A DNA stretch of 64,000 nucleotides, from positions 806,001-870,000 of the forward strand of contig NZ_FNKL01000004.1 of assembly GCF_900100115.1 (NCBI RefSeq), in the 5' to 3' direction. A model generated the notes under the pieces. The model did no database searches and was not told the DNA's origin. It saw only the letters and a list, made by a program, of their open reading frames with translations. The position numbers and the translations under genes were made by a program. This stretch comes from Chryseobacterium soldanellicola (GTDB taxonomy: Bacteria; Bacteroidota; Bacteroidia; Flavobacteriales; Weeksellaceae). Numbering within the stretch: the first letter of the stretch is position 1; each line of letters starts with the position of its first letter. This document shows, piece after piece, positions 25,751-35,137 of this stretch.

Positions 25751-25952
25751 TTTGAATTCCTTAAAGTTAAAATTATTCATCATATTTTACATTTTAACGA
25801 ATTAATTTTATAATTATTAAACTTTGATGCGCCGTATTTTCAAATAATTTATTATTTTTATCATTGCTTCTTATTGTTGAATACATAATTTATTATTCAA
25901 TTTTCACATAATATTACAGATTAAATTTCAAAACTTACACTATAATAAACAT

Positions 25953-26549
25953 ATGGTAATTGCTGAGGATATTTTACTTTCGTTGGATGCGGAAGTCCAG
26001 AGTTACAAGATAAATGACATCATATTTAATGAAGGTGATCAGCCTAAATATTATTATCAGATCATCAGCGGAACGGTGAAGCTTAATAATTATTTCGAAG
26101 ATGGTAAAGAAATCATTCATAGTGTGCCTTTTGACGGGCATTGCTTTGCAGAAACATTTTTGATTTCAGATAAAAAATACCCAATTAATGCTATTGCGAT
26201 GAACGATTGTGAGATTATAAAATTAGAAAAATCAAAATTTATACATCTTATTAAAACCGATCCTGATTTGTTGCTAAAGCTCTATGAATACACGGCTGAA
26301 AGAATGTATTACCGATATATTATGTTTAATGCGATCTCAATTACCCAACCTCTTGAAAAAATAAGAAAGGTTTTGGATTCATTTAAAACTTACAATAAAT
26401 ATACGCTGCCCTACTCCTATCAGGTTCCCTTTACGAGGCAACAATTGGCTGCACTGGCGGGATTGAGCGTAGAAACAGTCATACGAACTGTCAAAAAAAT
26501 GGAAAAAGAAAAGACCGTTAAAATTGAAAATGGTAAAATTTTCTATTAA
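25953..26549 (+). CDS. Crp/Fnr-family transcriptional regulator
   Basis: 198 residues. A cyclic-nucleotide-binding beta-roll (about 10-115) includes IIFNEGDQPKYYYQIISGTV, and a C-terminal winged HTH has FTRQQLAALAGLSVETVIRTV (about 152-172). There are no N-terminal Fnr-type cysteines, so it is not an iron-sulfur oxygen sensor, and the ligand is unknown. It is monocistronic and converges on the AraC-type gene with 46 bp between. A second, shorter member of the family lies at 62857. Confidence 0.88.
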   Translation: MVIAEDILLSLDAEVQSYKINDIIFNEGDQPKYYYQIISGTVKLNNYFEDGKEIIHSVPFDGHCFAETFLISDKKYPINAIAMNDCEIIKLEKSKFIHLIKTDPDLLLKLYEYTAERMYYRYIMFNAISITQPLEKIRKVLDSFKTYNKYTLPYSYQVPFTRQQLAALAGLSVETVIRTVKKMEKEKTVKIENGKIFY

Positions 26550-26595
26550 ATCTTTAATTGATAATAAATTTTTCACTTTTTATTATCATCTAAAA

Positions 26596-27513
26596 TTAGT
26601 TCATAAAAGACTGTTTGTAACTTAAAGGAGTGGTATTCATCTTCTTTTTAAATAATTTATTGAAAGACTGGGCATGCTCAAACCCAAGGTTATAGGCAAT
26701 TTCTGCAACAGAAAAATTGGTTGTTGTAAGATACTCTTTTGCTTTTTCAATTAATTTTTCATGAATGTGCTGTTGTGCATTCTGACCGGTTAAATTTCTC
26801 AGCATATCACTTAGATAATGCGTTGAAAGATTTAGCTTTGAAGCAAGAAATTCTACTGTAGGAAGTCCTTTTGTTAATGTATCCTGTTGATTAAAATATT
26901 CTTCCAGCAGATCTTCCATTTTTGAAAGAAAATCGTTATTTATAGCTTTTCGGGTAATAAATTGTCGTTTATAGAATCGATTGCTGTAATTTAATAATAC
27001 TTCAATGTAAGAAACAATTACATCCTGACTTACTTCATCGATGGCATTATTCATTTCGTCAAGAATATTATTCATCAGGCCTACAATCGTATTCTTCTCT
27101 TTATCAGATAAATGCAAGGCCTCGTTTGTATCATATGAAAAGAAGCCATATTTTTTTATGTTTTTAGCTAAAGGATAATTACGGAGAAAATCAGGATGGA
27201 TTAATAAGGTATATCCATGATATTCAGCATCTTCTTCTGTAAATAAAATCTGATTCGGCGCTGTAAACATCATTCCGCCTTCGTTGAAATCATAATATCC
27301 TTGTCCGTAACCAATTTTGCCGTTTTCAGAAAATTTATATGAAATTTTATAAAAATCAAAGACAAAACTTCGGTTAAGCATTTCCTTGTTCACGCTCATG
27401 CTTGTATTATCAACCAGACTGATCAACGGATGAAGAGGTTTTGGAAGGTTCAAAATTCTATGAAGCTCAGAAATTGACGAAATTTTTAAAGGAGAATTAT
27501 CTTTCTTTTCCAT
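26596..27513 (-). CDS. AraC-family transcriptional regulator
   Basis: 305 residues. An N-terminal cupin-like sensing region (about 1-190) is followed by a C-terminal double HTH with LASKLNLSTHYLSDMLRNLTG and VAEIAYNLGFEHAQSFNKLFKK (about 222-300), the AraC/XylS signature. It is transcribed in the same direction as the upstream SDR gene (stop at 27645) but is separated from it by a repeat hairpin. AraC plus SDR pairs are common in flavobacteria, and regulation of the SDR gene is a reasonable inference. The effector is unknown. Confidence 0.88.
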   Translation of the reverse strand: MEKKDNSPLKISSISELHRILNLPKPLHPLISLVDNTSMSVNKEMLNRSFVFDFYKISYKFSENGKIGYGQGYYDFNEGGMMFTAPNQILFTEEDAEYHGYTLLIHPDFLRNYPLAKNIKKYGFFSYDTNEALHLSDKEKNTIVGLMNNILDEMNNAIDEVSQDVIVSYIEVLLNYSNRFYKRQFITRKAINNDFLSKMEDLLEEYFNQQDTLTKGLPTVEFLASKLNLSTHYLSDMLRNLTGQNAQQHIHEKLIEKAKEYLTTTNFSVAEIAYNLGFEHAQSFNKLFKKKMNTTPLSYKQSFMN

Positions 27514-27534
27514 GATTTAAAGTTACAAAATTAT

Positions 27535-27640
27535 GTTTGAGTGTTTTAGGGTAAATAGCGTTTGAGTGTACAAAATATTTTAAAATTCAAAAAAGATAAA
27601 CTCTAAAATACACCTACACTCAAACTCTCAAACCCAAATT
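27535..27640. repeat. GTTTGAG hairpin repeat between SDR and AraC genes
   Basis: GTTTGAGTGTA (27560-27570) pairs perfectly with TACACTCAAAC (27615-27625). Another GTTTGAGTGT copy lies at 27535, and ctctcaaaccc follows the right arm. It belongs to the same sequence family as 1139-1400, 46291-46449 and 63421-63480. Confidence 0.75.
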
Positions 27641-27644
27641 AAAT

Positions 27645-28442
27645 TTAAATAAACTGTTTCCCGAATTGCTCTCTGAAGGCTTCAGCTCCCATTTCCTGAC
27701 GTTGTGCATATAAAGCTTTTGCATCTTCACCGGCGATATATCTCAATTGTTTTTTACCATCGGTTGCTGCTTCATAAACCACATCTGCGATTAGTTCCGG
27801 CGCAGAAGCGTGATCCATCATATTTTCTGTATTAGAAAACATTTTATTAACCAGATCGGCATATTCCGGTTGATTTCCTGTATCTAATGAACGGCTGATA
27901 AAATCTGTTTTAATTCCGCCCGGAGAAACGGTTTTAATGTCGATTCCTAAAGTATTCAATTCAAAAGCCAGACTTTCGCTCCAGCCTTCCAGCGCCCATT
28001 TTGTTGCGTGATAAATTGAGCTTAAAGGGAACGTTAATAAGCCACCAATCGAAGTTGTAGAAATAAACATTCCTTTGCCTTTTTCTCTGAAATAAGGTAA
28101 AAAAGCTTGCGTAACGCGGATAACTCCCAATAAATTAGTTGTTATTTGCTTCACAATCTGATCATCTGTTAAAGATTCCAAAGGCCCTATCAATCCGTAA
28201 CCTGCATTGTTGAAAACTAAATCGATATCACTTATTTCCAATGCTTTTTTTGATGTTGATTTAATCTGATCCAAATTTGTAACATCCAAAGGAAGTAATG
28301 TAACATTGTCTAATTGAGTAAGTTCTGTTTCGGCTTCAGGATTTCTCATTGTTGCGATAACGTTCCATCCTTTGCTTTGAAATAATTTTGCTGTTGCTTT
28401 TCCAAGTCCTGTTGAAGCACCTGTTATGAAAATTGTTTTCAT
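27645..28442 (-). CDS. Classical short-chain dehydrogenase/reductase
   Basis: 265 residues. The cofactor motif TGASTGLGKA is at residues 7-16, NNAG near 84, Ser of the catalytic set near STTSIGG (about 133), and YHATKWA gives the YxxxK pair near 147-151. This is a full-length classical SDR, NADP(H)-preferring by its TGAS pattern. The substrate cannot be deduced. The gene lies upstream of, and in the same direction as, an AraC-type regulator. Confidence 0.9.
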   Translation of the reverse strand: MKTIFITGASTGLGKATAKLFQSKGWNVIATMRNPEAETELTQLDNVTLLPLDVTNLDQIKSTSKKALEISDIDLVFNNAGYGLIGPLESLTDDQIVKQITTNLLGVIRVTQAFLPYFREKGKGMFISTTSIGGLLTFPLSSIYHATKWALEGWSESLAFELNTLGIDIKTVSPGGIKTDFISRSLDTGNQPEYADLVNKMFSNTENMMDHASAPELIADVVYEAATDGKKQLRYIAGEDAKALYAQRQEMGAEAFREQFGKQFI

Positions 28443-28787
28443 TTTTTTATTTGTTTAATTTTTACATGACAAAGGTGAGAATTAGTGAAAAAGATAAAGT
28501 TGCCAAATCGGGTAAAGATGTAGCCAAAACGGAAAACCGATTTTATTGTAGAATTTATCCAAAAAGAAAACCGACAGAATCTAAACTGCCGGTTCGAAAA
28601 AACAAAAATTGATATGGATATGATTAGATATGTGTTTTAATTTTCCTAGACAAATTTATTCTTATTTAGAATCAGTAAAAATAATAACCTGATGATATTT
28701 GTCACTTATTCACAATTAATTGTTTAATCAAAAATAAAAAAGCCACTAAAAAGCGGCTTTAACATAAGTTTATCAATCTAGTTTTGA
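28443..28787. other. Intergenic region with two hairpins
   Basis: ACCGaCAG/CTGcCGGT (about 28570-28595) and AAAGCC/GGCTTT (about 28738-28762) are hairpins; the second lies just past the end of the GNAT-VOC gene and can terminate it. The remainder shows no ORF or repeat. Confidence 0.5.
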
Positions 28788-29597
28788 TTATTTATTAAAA
28801 AATTCTCCAAAATGCCATAAAATCCCGGATGGATCATGAACGAAACATTCTTTGCCCCAATCCAATGTTCTGACGGGTGCCAGTTTTACATTTTCATATT
28901 TCTCCGTAAGATTTAATGTTAAAAGTTCAGTCCAAAAAGCGTCAGCATCTTCTACTTCAATGAATAGCATGGTGTTTTCAATCCAATCTTTAGTGTAATA
29001 ATTTTGTAGATAAAAAGCTATTCCCTGTTTTTTAAATACAGATAAATTGGGTTCTAGCACAACTTCTTCAAAGCCCAGATCTTTGTAAAAGTTCCTGCTT
29101 ATTTCAAAGTTTTCAGCTCCGATAAACGGACGGATAGATTTTATATTTTGTTTCATTTTTGTATGATTTTTCCAGTTTTTTAAGGTCATTTCAAATTTTA
29201 CTTCTCCTTTTCCGTGGGTTCCTATCTTTTTCCAGCCTGATTTTCTGTAGAATGTTTCAGCCCGTGTGTTGGGTGAAGTTCCGAGCCAGACATTTTCTTT
29301 AGTTTGCTTAAAATACCAATCCAACATCACATCGTGAAGTTTTCTTCCAATGCCCTGTTTTTCAAAATTGGGATCTAAAAATAAAGCCCAGATATTGTTT
29401 TCCTGAAGATCAACAATCGAGAAGCCTACAACCTGATCGTCAATTTCACAAACCCAACCTTTCCCTCTTTCAAATAAAAATTCTTCACAATCTTTATCTG
29501 TAACGAGATTGGGGTCAGATAATGCGTTTTCAGTAACGGCATTTCTCACGACCTGAATTTGTGGAATGTCTTCTATTCTGGCTTCACGAATTATCAT
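28788..29597 (-). CDS. GNAT acetyltransferase fused to a VOC (glyoxalase/bleomycin-resistance) domain
   Basis: 269 residues. Residues 1-145 are a GNAT fold with the acetyl-CoA-binding turn FEKQGIGRKLHDVM (Q/RxxGxG/A). Residues about 150-269 form a VOC domain (SIRPFIGAENFEISRNFYKD at its start, PSGILWHFGEF at its end). The two halves are normally separate proteins; the VOC half even starts at an internal Met (MKQNIKSI) like a stand-alone start. The frame is continuous with no sign of frameshift. Either module can give resistance to small toxic compounds. The joint substrate is unknown. Confidence 0.85.
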   Translation of the reverse strand: MIIREARIEDIPQIQVVRNAVTENALSDPNLVTDKDCEEFLFERGKGWVCEIDDQVVGFSIVDLQENNIWALFLDPNFEKQGIGRKLHDVMLDWYFKQTKENVWLGTSPNTRAETFYRKSGWKKIGTHGKGEVKFEMTLKNWKNHTKMKQNIKSIRPFIGAENFEISRNFYKDLGFEEVVLEPNLSVFKKQGIAFYLQNYYTKDWIENTMLFIEVEDADAFWTELLTLNLTEKYENVKLAPVRTLDWGKECFVHDPSGILWHFGEFFNK

Positions 29598-29644
29598 TCA
29601 TATAAGCTTTAATTAAAATTTATAACATTCTATTTATTAGACAA

Positions 29645-30700
29645 TTATTCTTTTCTATCAACTGCAATTCTATCAGTTCTGTTCGCTAGTTCCCAGGCCG
29701 TCGCAAAAACCAACTGAGCCCTTTTTTGCAACAATGAAAAATCAATTTTCTCAACATCATCGGTTGGCTTGTGGTAATCTTCATGAATTCCGTCAAAGAA
29801 AAATGCCACCGGAATATTATTTTTTGCAAAATTGTAATGATCTGATCTGTAGTACAATCTTTCAGGATCGTTTGGATCGTCGTATTTGTAATTTAACTCT
29901 AAATTATTGGTTTTTTTATTTGCTGTTTCGTTAATAATTTTTAATTGAGAGCTTAGCATCTCAGAACCAATTACATACACGTATTGCTTTCCTCTGTTTT
30001 CGGGATCATCACGACCGATCATGTCAATATTCAAATCAACAACTGTATTAGCCAAAGGAAAAACAGGATTTTCAGAATAGAATTCAGAACCGAATAAACC
30101 GTGCTCTTCCCCTGTTACATGAAGGAAAAGAATCGATCTTTTCGGGCCATTTCCGGATTTTTTTGCACTTTGAAAAGCTTTTGCGATTTCCATAACAGCT
30201 ACGGTTCCGCTTCCGTCATCGTCTGCACCGTTGTACACCACTCCATTTCTGGTTCCTACATGATCGTAATGCGCAGAAACAACAATGATTTCGTCCGGTT
30301 TTTCCGTTCCTTCAATAAACGCTAAAATATTTTCAGAATCAGGAAGATTTCCTCCGCCTCTTTTTTTCATGAAATCTGCCGGAACCTTTTGATAATAAGA
30401 TCCCAAAGCTTTTGGAAAAGAAATTCCTTGATTTTTATAAAAATTAATCATGTACTCGCCCGCTTTTTTCTGCCCCGGACTTCCCGTATCCCGGCCCTGC
30501 ATCTCATCAGAAGCAATAACAGTGAGATTTTTCTTTAAATCTTCAAGTTCAATATTTTTATAGGCAGCCTGAAAAGCTTTCTCCGCTTTGGTTAAACCTC
30601 TCGAGGATTTGGATGTATTTTGTCCGTTATCAGAAATTTTTGCCGTTCCGCAGCTCGCCAGAATAGCAATAGAAAATAACGGGATAAGTAGTTTTTTCAT
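29645..30700 (-). CDS. M28-family metallopeptidase lipoprotein
   Basis: 351 residues. The lipobox is AILASC (Cys17). Metal-binding motifs of M28 aminopeptidases follow: VSAHYDHVG near residue 145, GADDDGSGTVAVME near 160, the catalytic VTGEEHGLFGSEFY near 195, DMIGRD near 230, and a late His in FDGIHEDYHKPTDDVEKID. It would cleave N-terminal residues from peptides in the envelope. It is monocistronic. The lipid anchor suggests an outer-membrane or periplasmic location. Confidence 0.92.
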   Translation of the reverse strand: MKKLLIPLFSIAILASCGTAKISDNGQNTSKSSRGLTKAEKAFQAAYKNIELEDLKKNLTVIASDEMQGRDTGSPGQKKAGEYMINFYKNQGISFPKALGSYYQKVPADFMKKRGGGNLPDSENILAFIEGTEKPDEIIVVSAHYDHVGTRNGVVYNGADDDGSGTVAVMEIAKAFQSAKKSGNGPKRSILFLHVTGEEHGLFGSEFYSENPVFPLANTVVDLNIDMIGRDDPENRGKQYVYVIGSEMLSSQLKIINETANKKTNNLELNYKYDDPNDPERLYYRSDHYNFAKNNIPVAFFFDGIHEDYHKPTDDVEKIDFSLLQKRAQLVFATAWELANRTDRIAVDRKE

Positions 30701-30762
30701 TTTAATAATTTGTTTAAAAATAACAAAATTTTATTTAATCCGTAACAGATTCTATTTTTTCT

Positions 30763-30770
30763 TATATTTG
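30763..30770 (+). promoter_or_regulatory. -7 box upstream of the aminotransferase gene
   Basis: TATATTTG matches TAnnTTTG exactly, 17 bp before the ATG at 30788. A -33 TTG at the usual spacing is not visible. Confidence 0.5.
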
Positions 30771-30787
30771 AAATAAATGCAAAGGAT

Positions 30788-31927
30788 ATGCAGAATATTT
30801 ACGGATTTACTCATTACTCATTTTTTACGGAAATGTCTGATCTCGCAACAAAGAATGATAGTTTTGACTTATCTTTAGGGTTGCCCGATTTCGATATTGA
30901 TGGAAAGCTGAGAACTTTTTTAAAAGAAGCTGCAGACCATAACACCCATAATTATGAGCCACTTGCAGGAAATCCTTTGCTGATAGAAAGCGTTATTAGA
31001 TTTAATTGCAGAAGAAAAAACAGCATTTCACTGAAAAATAATGAAGTAAGCATTGTTCCGTGTGCAACCTTTGCTTTATATACTTCCCTGAAATGTATTT
31101 TAAATCAAGGAGATGAAGTCATCGTTATCCAGCCTTCTTATTATACTTACGGGCCGTCTATTGTCTTAAATGGTGGGATCCCTGTATATTATGATGTTGA
31201 TAATGATTTTGAAATAAATTGGGAAAAACTTCAATATTGCATTTCTGAGAAAACCAAAGCTATTATTGTAAATTCTCCACAAAATCCTACAGGAAAAATC
31301 TGGTCAAAAAAAGACTGGAATCAATTGTATGAATTAATTAAGAACCGGGAAATTTATTTGATTTCAGAAGAAATTTATGATATGTACTGTTATGACGGGG
31401 TTGAACATTACAGTTCGTTCCTTCATCCTGAATTAAAAAAACGTACGTTCTGTATATTTTCTTTTGGTAAAATGTTTAATTCCACCGGCTGGAAAGTGAG
31501 TTATCTGCTGGCTCCGGAAGATCTGACCGCCAAATTCAGATGCCACCAGCAATATATTTCTTACAGCGCCAATGCGCCTTGTCAATATGCCATAGCAAAA
31601 TACCTTGAAATTTTTGACCCTTCTCAAAGCCAACGTTTAATGCAAAATAAAAGAGATATTTTTCATGAATTAATAAGAGAAACACCATTTCAGGTTGAGA
31701 AAAAATGTGATGGAGCGGTATTTCAGATCGTTAATTTCAGGAAGATTTCTAAAACAATGACCGATGTAGAATTTTCAAAATGGTTAACAGTTGAGAAAAA
31801 AGTGGCGTGTCTTCCACTTTCTGCTTTTTATAATTCGAGGCAGAATTCTGATTATGTACGTTTTAGTTTTGCTAAAAAAGATGAATTGATTATTGATGCT
31901 TTGGAATATTTGATAAAAAATCTTTAG
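30788..31927 (+). CDS. PLP-dependent class I aminotransferase (methionine/kynurenine aminotransferase-like)
   Basis: 379 residues, class I/II fold. NSPQNPTGKIW is near residue 160, and the PLP lysine is in FSFGKMFNSTGWKVSY near residue 222, which resembles the YbdL/KAT subgroup (TxGWKxG after the lysine). An Arg for the carboxylate is in YVRFSFAK near the C-terminus. It would transaminate methionine, aromatic amino acids or kynurenine with a 2-oxo acid; exact specificity is inference. It is monocistronic, and its stop directly abuts a short dispersed repeat. Confidence 0.87.
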   Translation: MQNIYGFTHYSFFTEMSDLATKNDSFDLSLGLPDFDIDGKLRTFLKEAADHNTHNYEPLAGNPLLIESVIRFNCRRKNSISLKNNEVSIVPCATFALYTSLKCILNQGDEVIVIQPSYYTYGPSIVLNGGIPVYYDVDNDFEINWEKLQYCISEKTKAIIVNSPQNPTGKIWSKKDWNQLYELIKNREIYLISEEIYDMYCYDGVEHYSSFLHPELKKRTFCIFSFGKMFNSTGWKVSYLLAPEDLTAKFRCHQQYISYSANAPCQYAIAKYLEIFDPSQSQRLMQNKRDIFHELIRETPFQVEKKCDGAVFQIVNFRKISKTMTDVEFSKWLTVEKKVACLPLSAFYNSRQNSDYVRFSFAKKDELIIDALEYLIKNL

Positions 31928-31964
31928 TGTCATTTCGAGGAATGAAATGACGAAGCAATCTCTT
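31928..31964. repeat. TGTCATTTCG-type dispersed repeat
   Basis: The sequence tgtcatttcgaggaatgaaa followed by tgacgaagcaatctct starts at the base after the aminotransferase stop codon. It contains an internal palindrome CATTTCgaggaatGAAATG. It is related to the copies at 54615 and 54898. Confidence 0.75.
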
Positions 31965-32045
31965 TAAAATTATTTCCTGCCACAGATTTCACTGATCTTG
32001 TGTTTATTTGTGAAAAAATTCGTGCTATTAGTGTTTAATTTAAAT

Positions 32046-32077
32046 AAAAAGCACCGCAAAATGCAGTGCTTTTTTAT
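32046..32077 (-). terminator. Terminator of the hppA-like gene
   Basis: AAAAAGCAC/GTGCTTTTT with an inner GC/GC extension and one mismatch, loop aaaat. It is 15 bp beyond the stop of the minus-strand gene. Confidence 0.82.
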
Positions 32078-32090
32078 TTATAAATTTGAT

Positions 32091-34817
32091 TTAAAGAGCT
32101 AAAATCCTTACATCAATTCTTCTGTTTTTGGCTTTACATTCATCCGTATCATTGGCCGGACAAACCGGATATTGAGAGCCGTAACCTTCTGCTTCTACCC
32201 TGTCACCGGAAATTCCCAGCTCCAGCAATTTAAGCTTGGCAGTCTGTGCTCTTAAATTTGATAATTTCTGATTGCTTTCTTCATTACCCGTATTGTCTGT
32301 GTAGCCTCCTAATTTTACTTTTAAATCGGGATAAGCATTTAAAATTTCAACTAAATTAAGCAATTCTACTTCTGATCCCACTTTCAGATCGCTGGAACCT
32401 GTCTGAAAATAAAGATTTTCAATCGTGTACCATTTATTCGGGTCTAAAGCTGCCTGATCTTTCTGATTAACAGCATTATAAAATTGTAATAATTGGCTTC
32501 CTTCACCCATTTTGATCGCTTTTCCGCCTTTCAACTGCACTTCCTGAATATTTCCTGTTTCATACACAAAATCACCATCTTCATTCAGATGTCCTTTGAT
32601 TTCTGTCGGAATCAAAACAGGTGCTACAGCTCCTGAAGTCATATGAGTTCCCGTAACTCCCATTAAAGCTTCAATTTTTGTTTTTCTATTGGCATCAATT
32701 TTATCTTTATGTAAAACAGCTAAAGTCGGTGCAATTACCAACGACACAATTGACATTAATTTAATCAAAATATTCATTGATGGCCCTGAAGTATCTTTGA
32801 ACGGATCTCCCACTGTATCACCCGTCACGGAAGCTTTGTGAGGCTCGGAACCTTTGTAATAAGTCTGCCCGTTGATGTCAACTCCTTTTTCAAAAGATTT
32901 TTTGGCATTATCCCAGGCTCCACCTGCGTTATTCTGGAACATTCCCATTAAAACTCCGCATACTGTAGCTCCGGCTAAAAATCCGCCTAAAACTTCAGGT
33001 CCGAAAATAAATCCGATCAAAAGTGGCGAAATAATAGCAATTGCTCCCGGAAGCATCATTTTTCTGATAGATGCATCAGTAGAAATGGCCACACATTTTT
33101 CGTATTCCGGTTCCGCTTTTCCTTCTAAAATCCCGGGGATTTCACGGAATTGTCTTCTTACTTCTTCCACCATTGCCATTGCAGCCTGCCCAACCGCAGT
33201 GATCGCCAACGAAGAAAATATAAACGGAATCATTCCACCGACAAACAGACCTGCCAAAACATCGGCTCTATAGATATCAATACCGTCAATTCCTGCAATT
33301 CCAACGAAAGCGGCAAACAAAGCCAAAGCCGTCAAAGCTGCAGAAGCGATCGCAAAACCTTTTCCAGTCGCTGCTGTTGTGTTTCCGACCGCATCTAAAA
33401 TATCTGTTTTTTCACGAACTTCTTTTGGTAACTCGCTCATCTCGGCAATACCGCCTGCGTTATCGGCAATCGGTCCGAATGCGTCAATAGCCAGCTGCAT
33501 CGCTGTCGTAGCCATCATTCCTGCTGCTGCAATAGCAACACCGTACAATCCGGCACATAAATAAGAACCGTAAATTCCGCCGGCTAAAACGAGAATTGGA
33601 AGCAAAGTAGATTCCATACCAACGGCAAGCCCGCCGATAATATTTGTTGCATGGCCCGTAGAAGATTGTCTGACAATGCTTTTAACCGGTCTTTTACCCA
33701 TTGCGGTATAATATTCTGTAATGATACTCATCAAAGTACCAACAACCAATCCAACCATGATAGCCCCGAAAACACCCATTTTTGTGAATTCATGGCCTCT
33801 TAAAACCATTTTATCAGGTAAAATGTAAGTAACTAAGAAATATGAAGAAATTGCCGTAATCACGATACTTCCCCAATTCCCCAGATTTAAAGCATTCTGA
33901 ACGCTTGATGTAGAAGATTCTTCATTATCATTAATTCGGACAAATAAAGTTCCTATCATTGAAAAAATAATTCCGGTTCCTGCAATCAGCATTGGTAAAA
34001 GTATAGGTGCAAAACCTCCGAAAGAATCTACAGAAACTGTTTCTCTTCCTAAAACCATGGTTGCTAAAACTGTCGCTACATAAGAACCAAATAAATCGGC
34101 TCCCATCCCGGCAACGTCCCCAACATTATCACCAACATTATCTGCAATTGTCGCAGGATTCCTTGGATCATCTTCCGGAATTCCGGCTTCAACTTTTCCT
34201 ACTAGGTCGGCTCCCACGTCTGCCGCTTTTGTGTAAATACCACCACCTACTCTTGCAAACAAAGCAATAGATTCGGCTCCTAATGAAAATCCGGTAAGAA
34301 TTTCAATGGTTCTTTCCATCTCATGAGAATCCACTGTTGAATGAGGGGCGAAAATCTGTTTTAAGATTAAAAATAAAGCACCTAATCCTAAAACGGCTAA
34401 TCCCGCAACTCCCATTCCCATTACAGAACCTCCTGCAAATGAAACCTTTAAAGCTTTTGAAAGTGAAGTTCTTGCCGCTTCTGCTGTTCTTACATTGGCT
34501 TTTGTGGCGATCTTCATTCCTATAAAGCCTGCCAATGCAGAAAAAAAAGCTCCGAGGGCAAAGGCAAGCCCGATACTCCAGTGTGAGTTGGCATTGCTGG
34601 ATCCCATTACAGCTAATAAAATAGCTACAACCACAACAAAGTAGGTTAAAATCTTGTACTCAGCCTTTAGAAAAGCCATTGCACCGTCAGCGATATGTCC
34701 GCTGATAATTTTCATTTTGTCATTTCCGGCGTTTTGCTTATTTACCCAGTTACTTTGCAGAAAAGTGTAAATTAAAGCGATAACACCAAAAATTGGCACT
34801 AACACAAATAAGTCCAT
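32091..34817 (-). CDS. hppA: Membrane pyrophosphatase (ion-pumping, K+-dependent type) with C-terminal OmpA-like domain
   Basis: 908 residues. The body (about 1-700) has many membrane helices and the catalytic signature DVGADLVGKVEAGIPEDDP near residue 205, followed by the NVGDNVGDVAGMGADLFGSY motif. GNTTAATGKGFA near residue 480 has Ala where K+-independent enzymes carry Lys, so K+ dependence is expected; Na+ rather than H+ pumping is inferred from the subfamily. Residues 791-908 form an OmpA/MotB-type peptidoglycan-binding domain (FQTGSSDLK, GGYTDNTGNEESNQKLSNLR, NRRIDVRI). This fusion is unusual, because typical family members end near 680-770 residues. Confidence 0.93.
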   Translation of the reverse strand: MDLFVLVPIFGVIALIYTFLQSNWVNKQNAGNDKMKIISGHIADGAMAFLKAEYKILTYFVVVVAILLAVMGSSNANSHWSIGLAFALGAFFSALAGFIGMKIATKANVRTAEAARTSLSKALKVSFAGGSVMGMGVAGLAVLGLGALFLILKQIFAPHSTVDSHEMERTIEILTGFSLGAESIALFARVGGGIYTKAADVGADLVGKVEAGIPEDDPRNPATIADNVGDNVGDVAGMGADLFGSYVATVLATMVLGRETVSVDSFGGFAPILLPMLIAGTGIIFSMIGTLFVRINDNEESSTSSVQNALNLGNWGSIVITAISSYFLVTYILPDKMVLRGHEFTKMGVFGAIMVGLVVGTLMSIITEYYTAMGKRPVKSIVRQSSTGHATNIIGGLAVGMESTLLPILVLAGGIYGSYLCAGLYGVAIAAAGMMATTAMQLAIDAFGPIADNAGGIAEMSELPKEVREKTDILDAVGNTTAATGKGFAIASAALTALALFAAFVGIAGIDGIDIYRADVLAGLFVGGMIPFIFSSLAITAVGQAAMAMVEEVRRQFREIPGILEGKAEPEYEKCVAISTDASIRKMMLPGAIAIISPLLIGFIFGPEVLGGFLAGATVCGVLMGMFQNNAGGAWDNAKKSFEKGVDINGQTYYKGSEPHKASVTGDTVGDPFKDTSGPSMNILIKLMSIVSLVIAPTLAVLHKDKIDANRKTKIEALMGVTGTHMTSGAVAPVLIPTEIKGHLNEDGDFVYETGNIQEVQLKGGKAIKMGEGSQLLQFYNAVNQKDQAALDPNKWYTIENLYFQTGSSDLKVGSEVELLNLVEILNAYPDLKVKLGGYTDNTGNEESNQKLSNLRAQTAKLKLLELGISGDRVEAEGYGSQYPVCPANDTDECKAKNRRIDVRILAL

Positions 34818-35137
34818 AGTTTAATATTTTTTTGGTAATAGAGAACTAAATATAATAAATAATTCCTATCAAATTATTAAAAAAACGTTCTACTATTTAA
34901 AAATAAGTGTTTAAACGCTTAACCAAGTTTTGGATTATTATTTAAGTTTTGGGTTTGTAGTTTATATTAGTTTACTCAATTCAACGTTGTTTTTGTTGAA
35001 GAGAAGAATAAAATTAATCTCTAATACTTTAGCCTAGATCCTTTCAGGATGACAAACTTTGTGGAAAATTGTATTGTAAAGGTTTTGCTTAAGCCAGTTT
35101 AATTTTGGAAACCTGTAAGGTGTATTATGTTTAGAGT
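34818..35137. other. Intergenic region upstream of hppA
   Basis: AT-rich. It carries a short dispersed-repeat fragment (tcctttcaggatgacaaact, about 35040-35059) and otherwise no ORF or hairpin. The structured element that follows is listed separately. Confidence 0.5.

Noticed and set aside
32872..34525. Several plus-strand frames inside hppA
   Set aside because: All lie opposite the pyrophosphatase coding sequence, have low-complexity composition, and have no promoter or start context.
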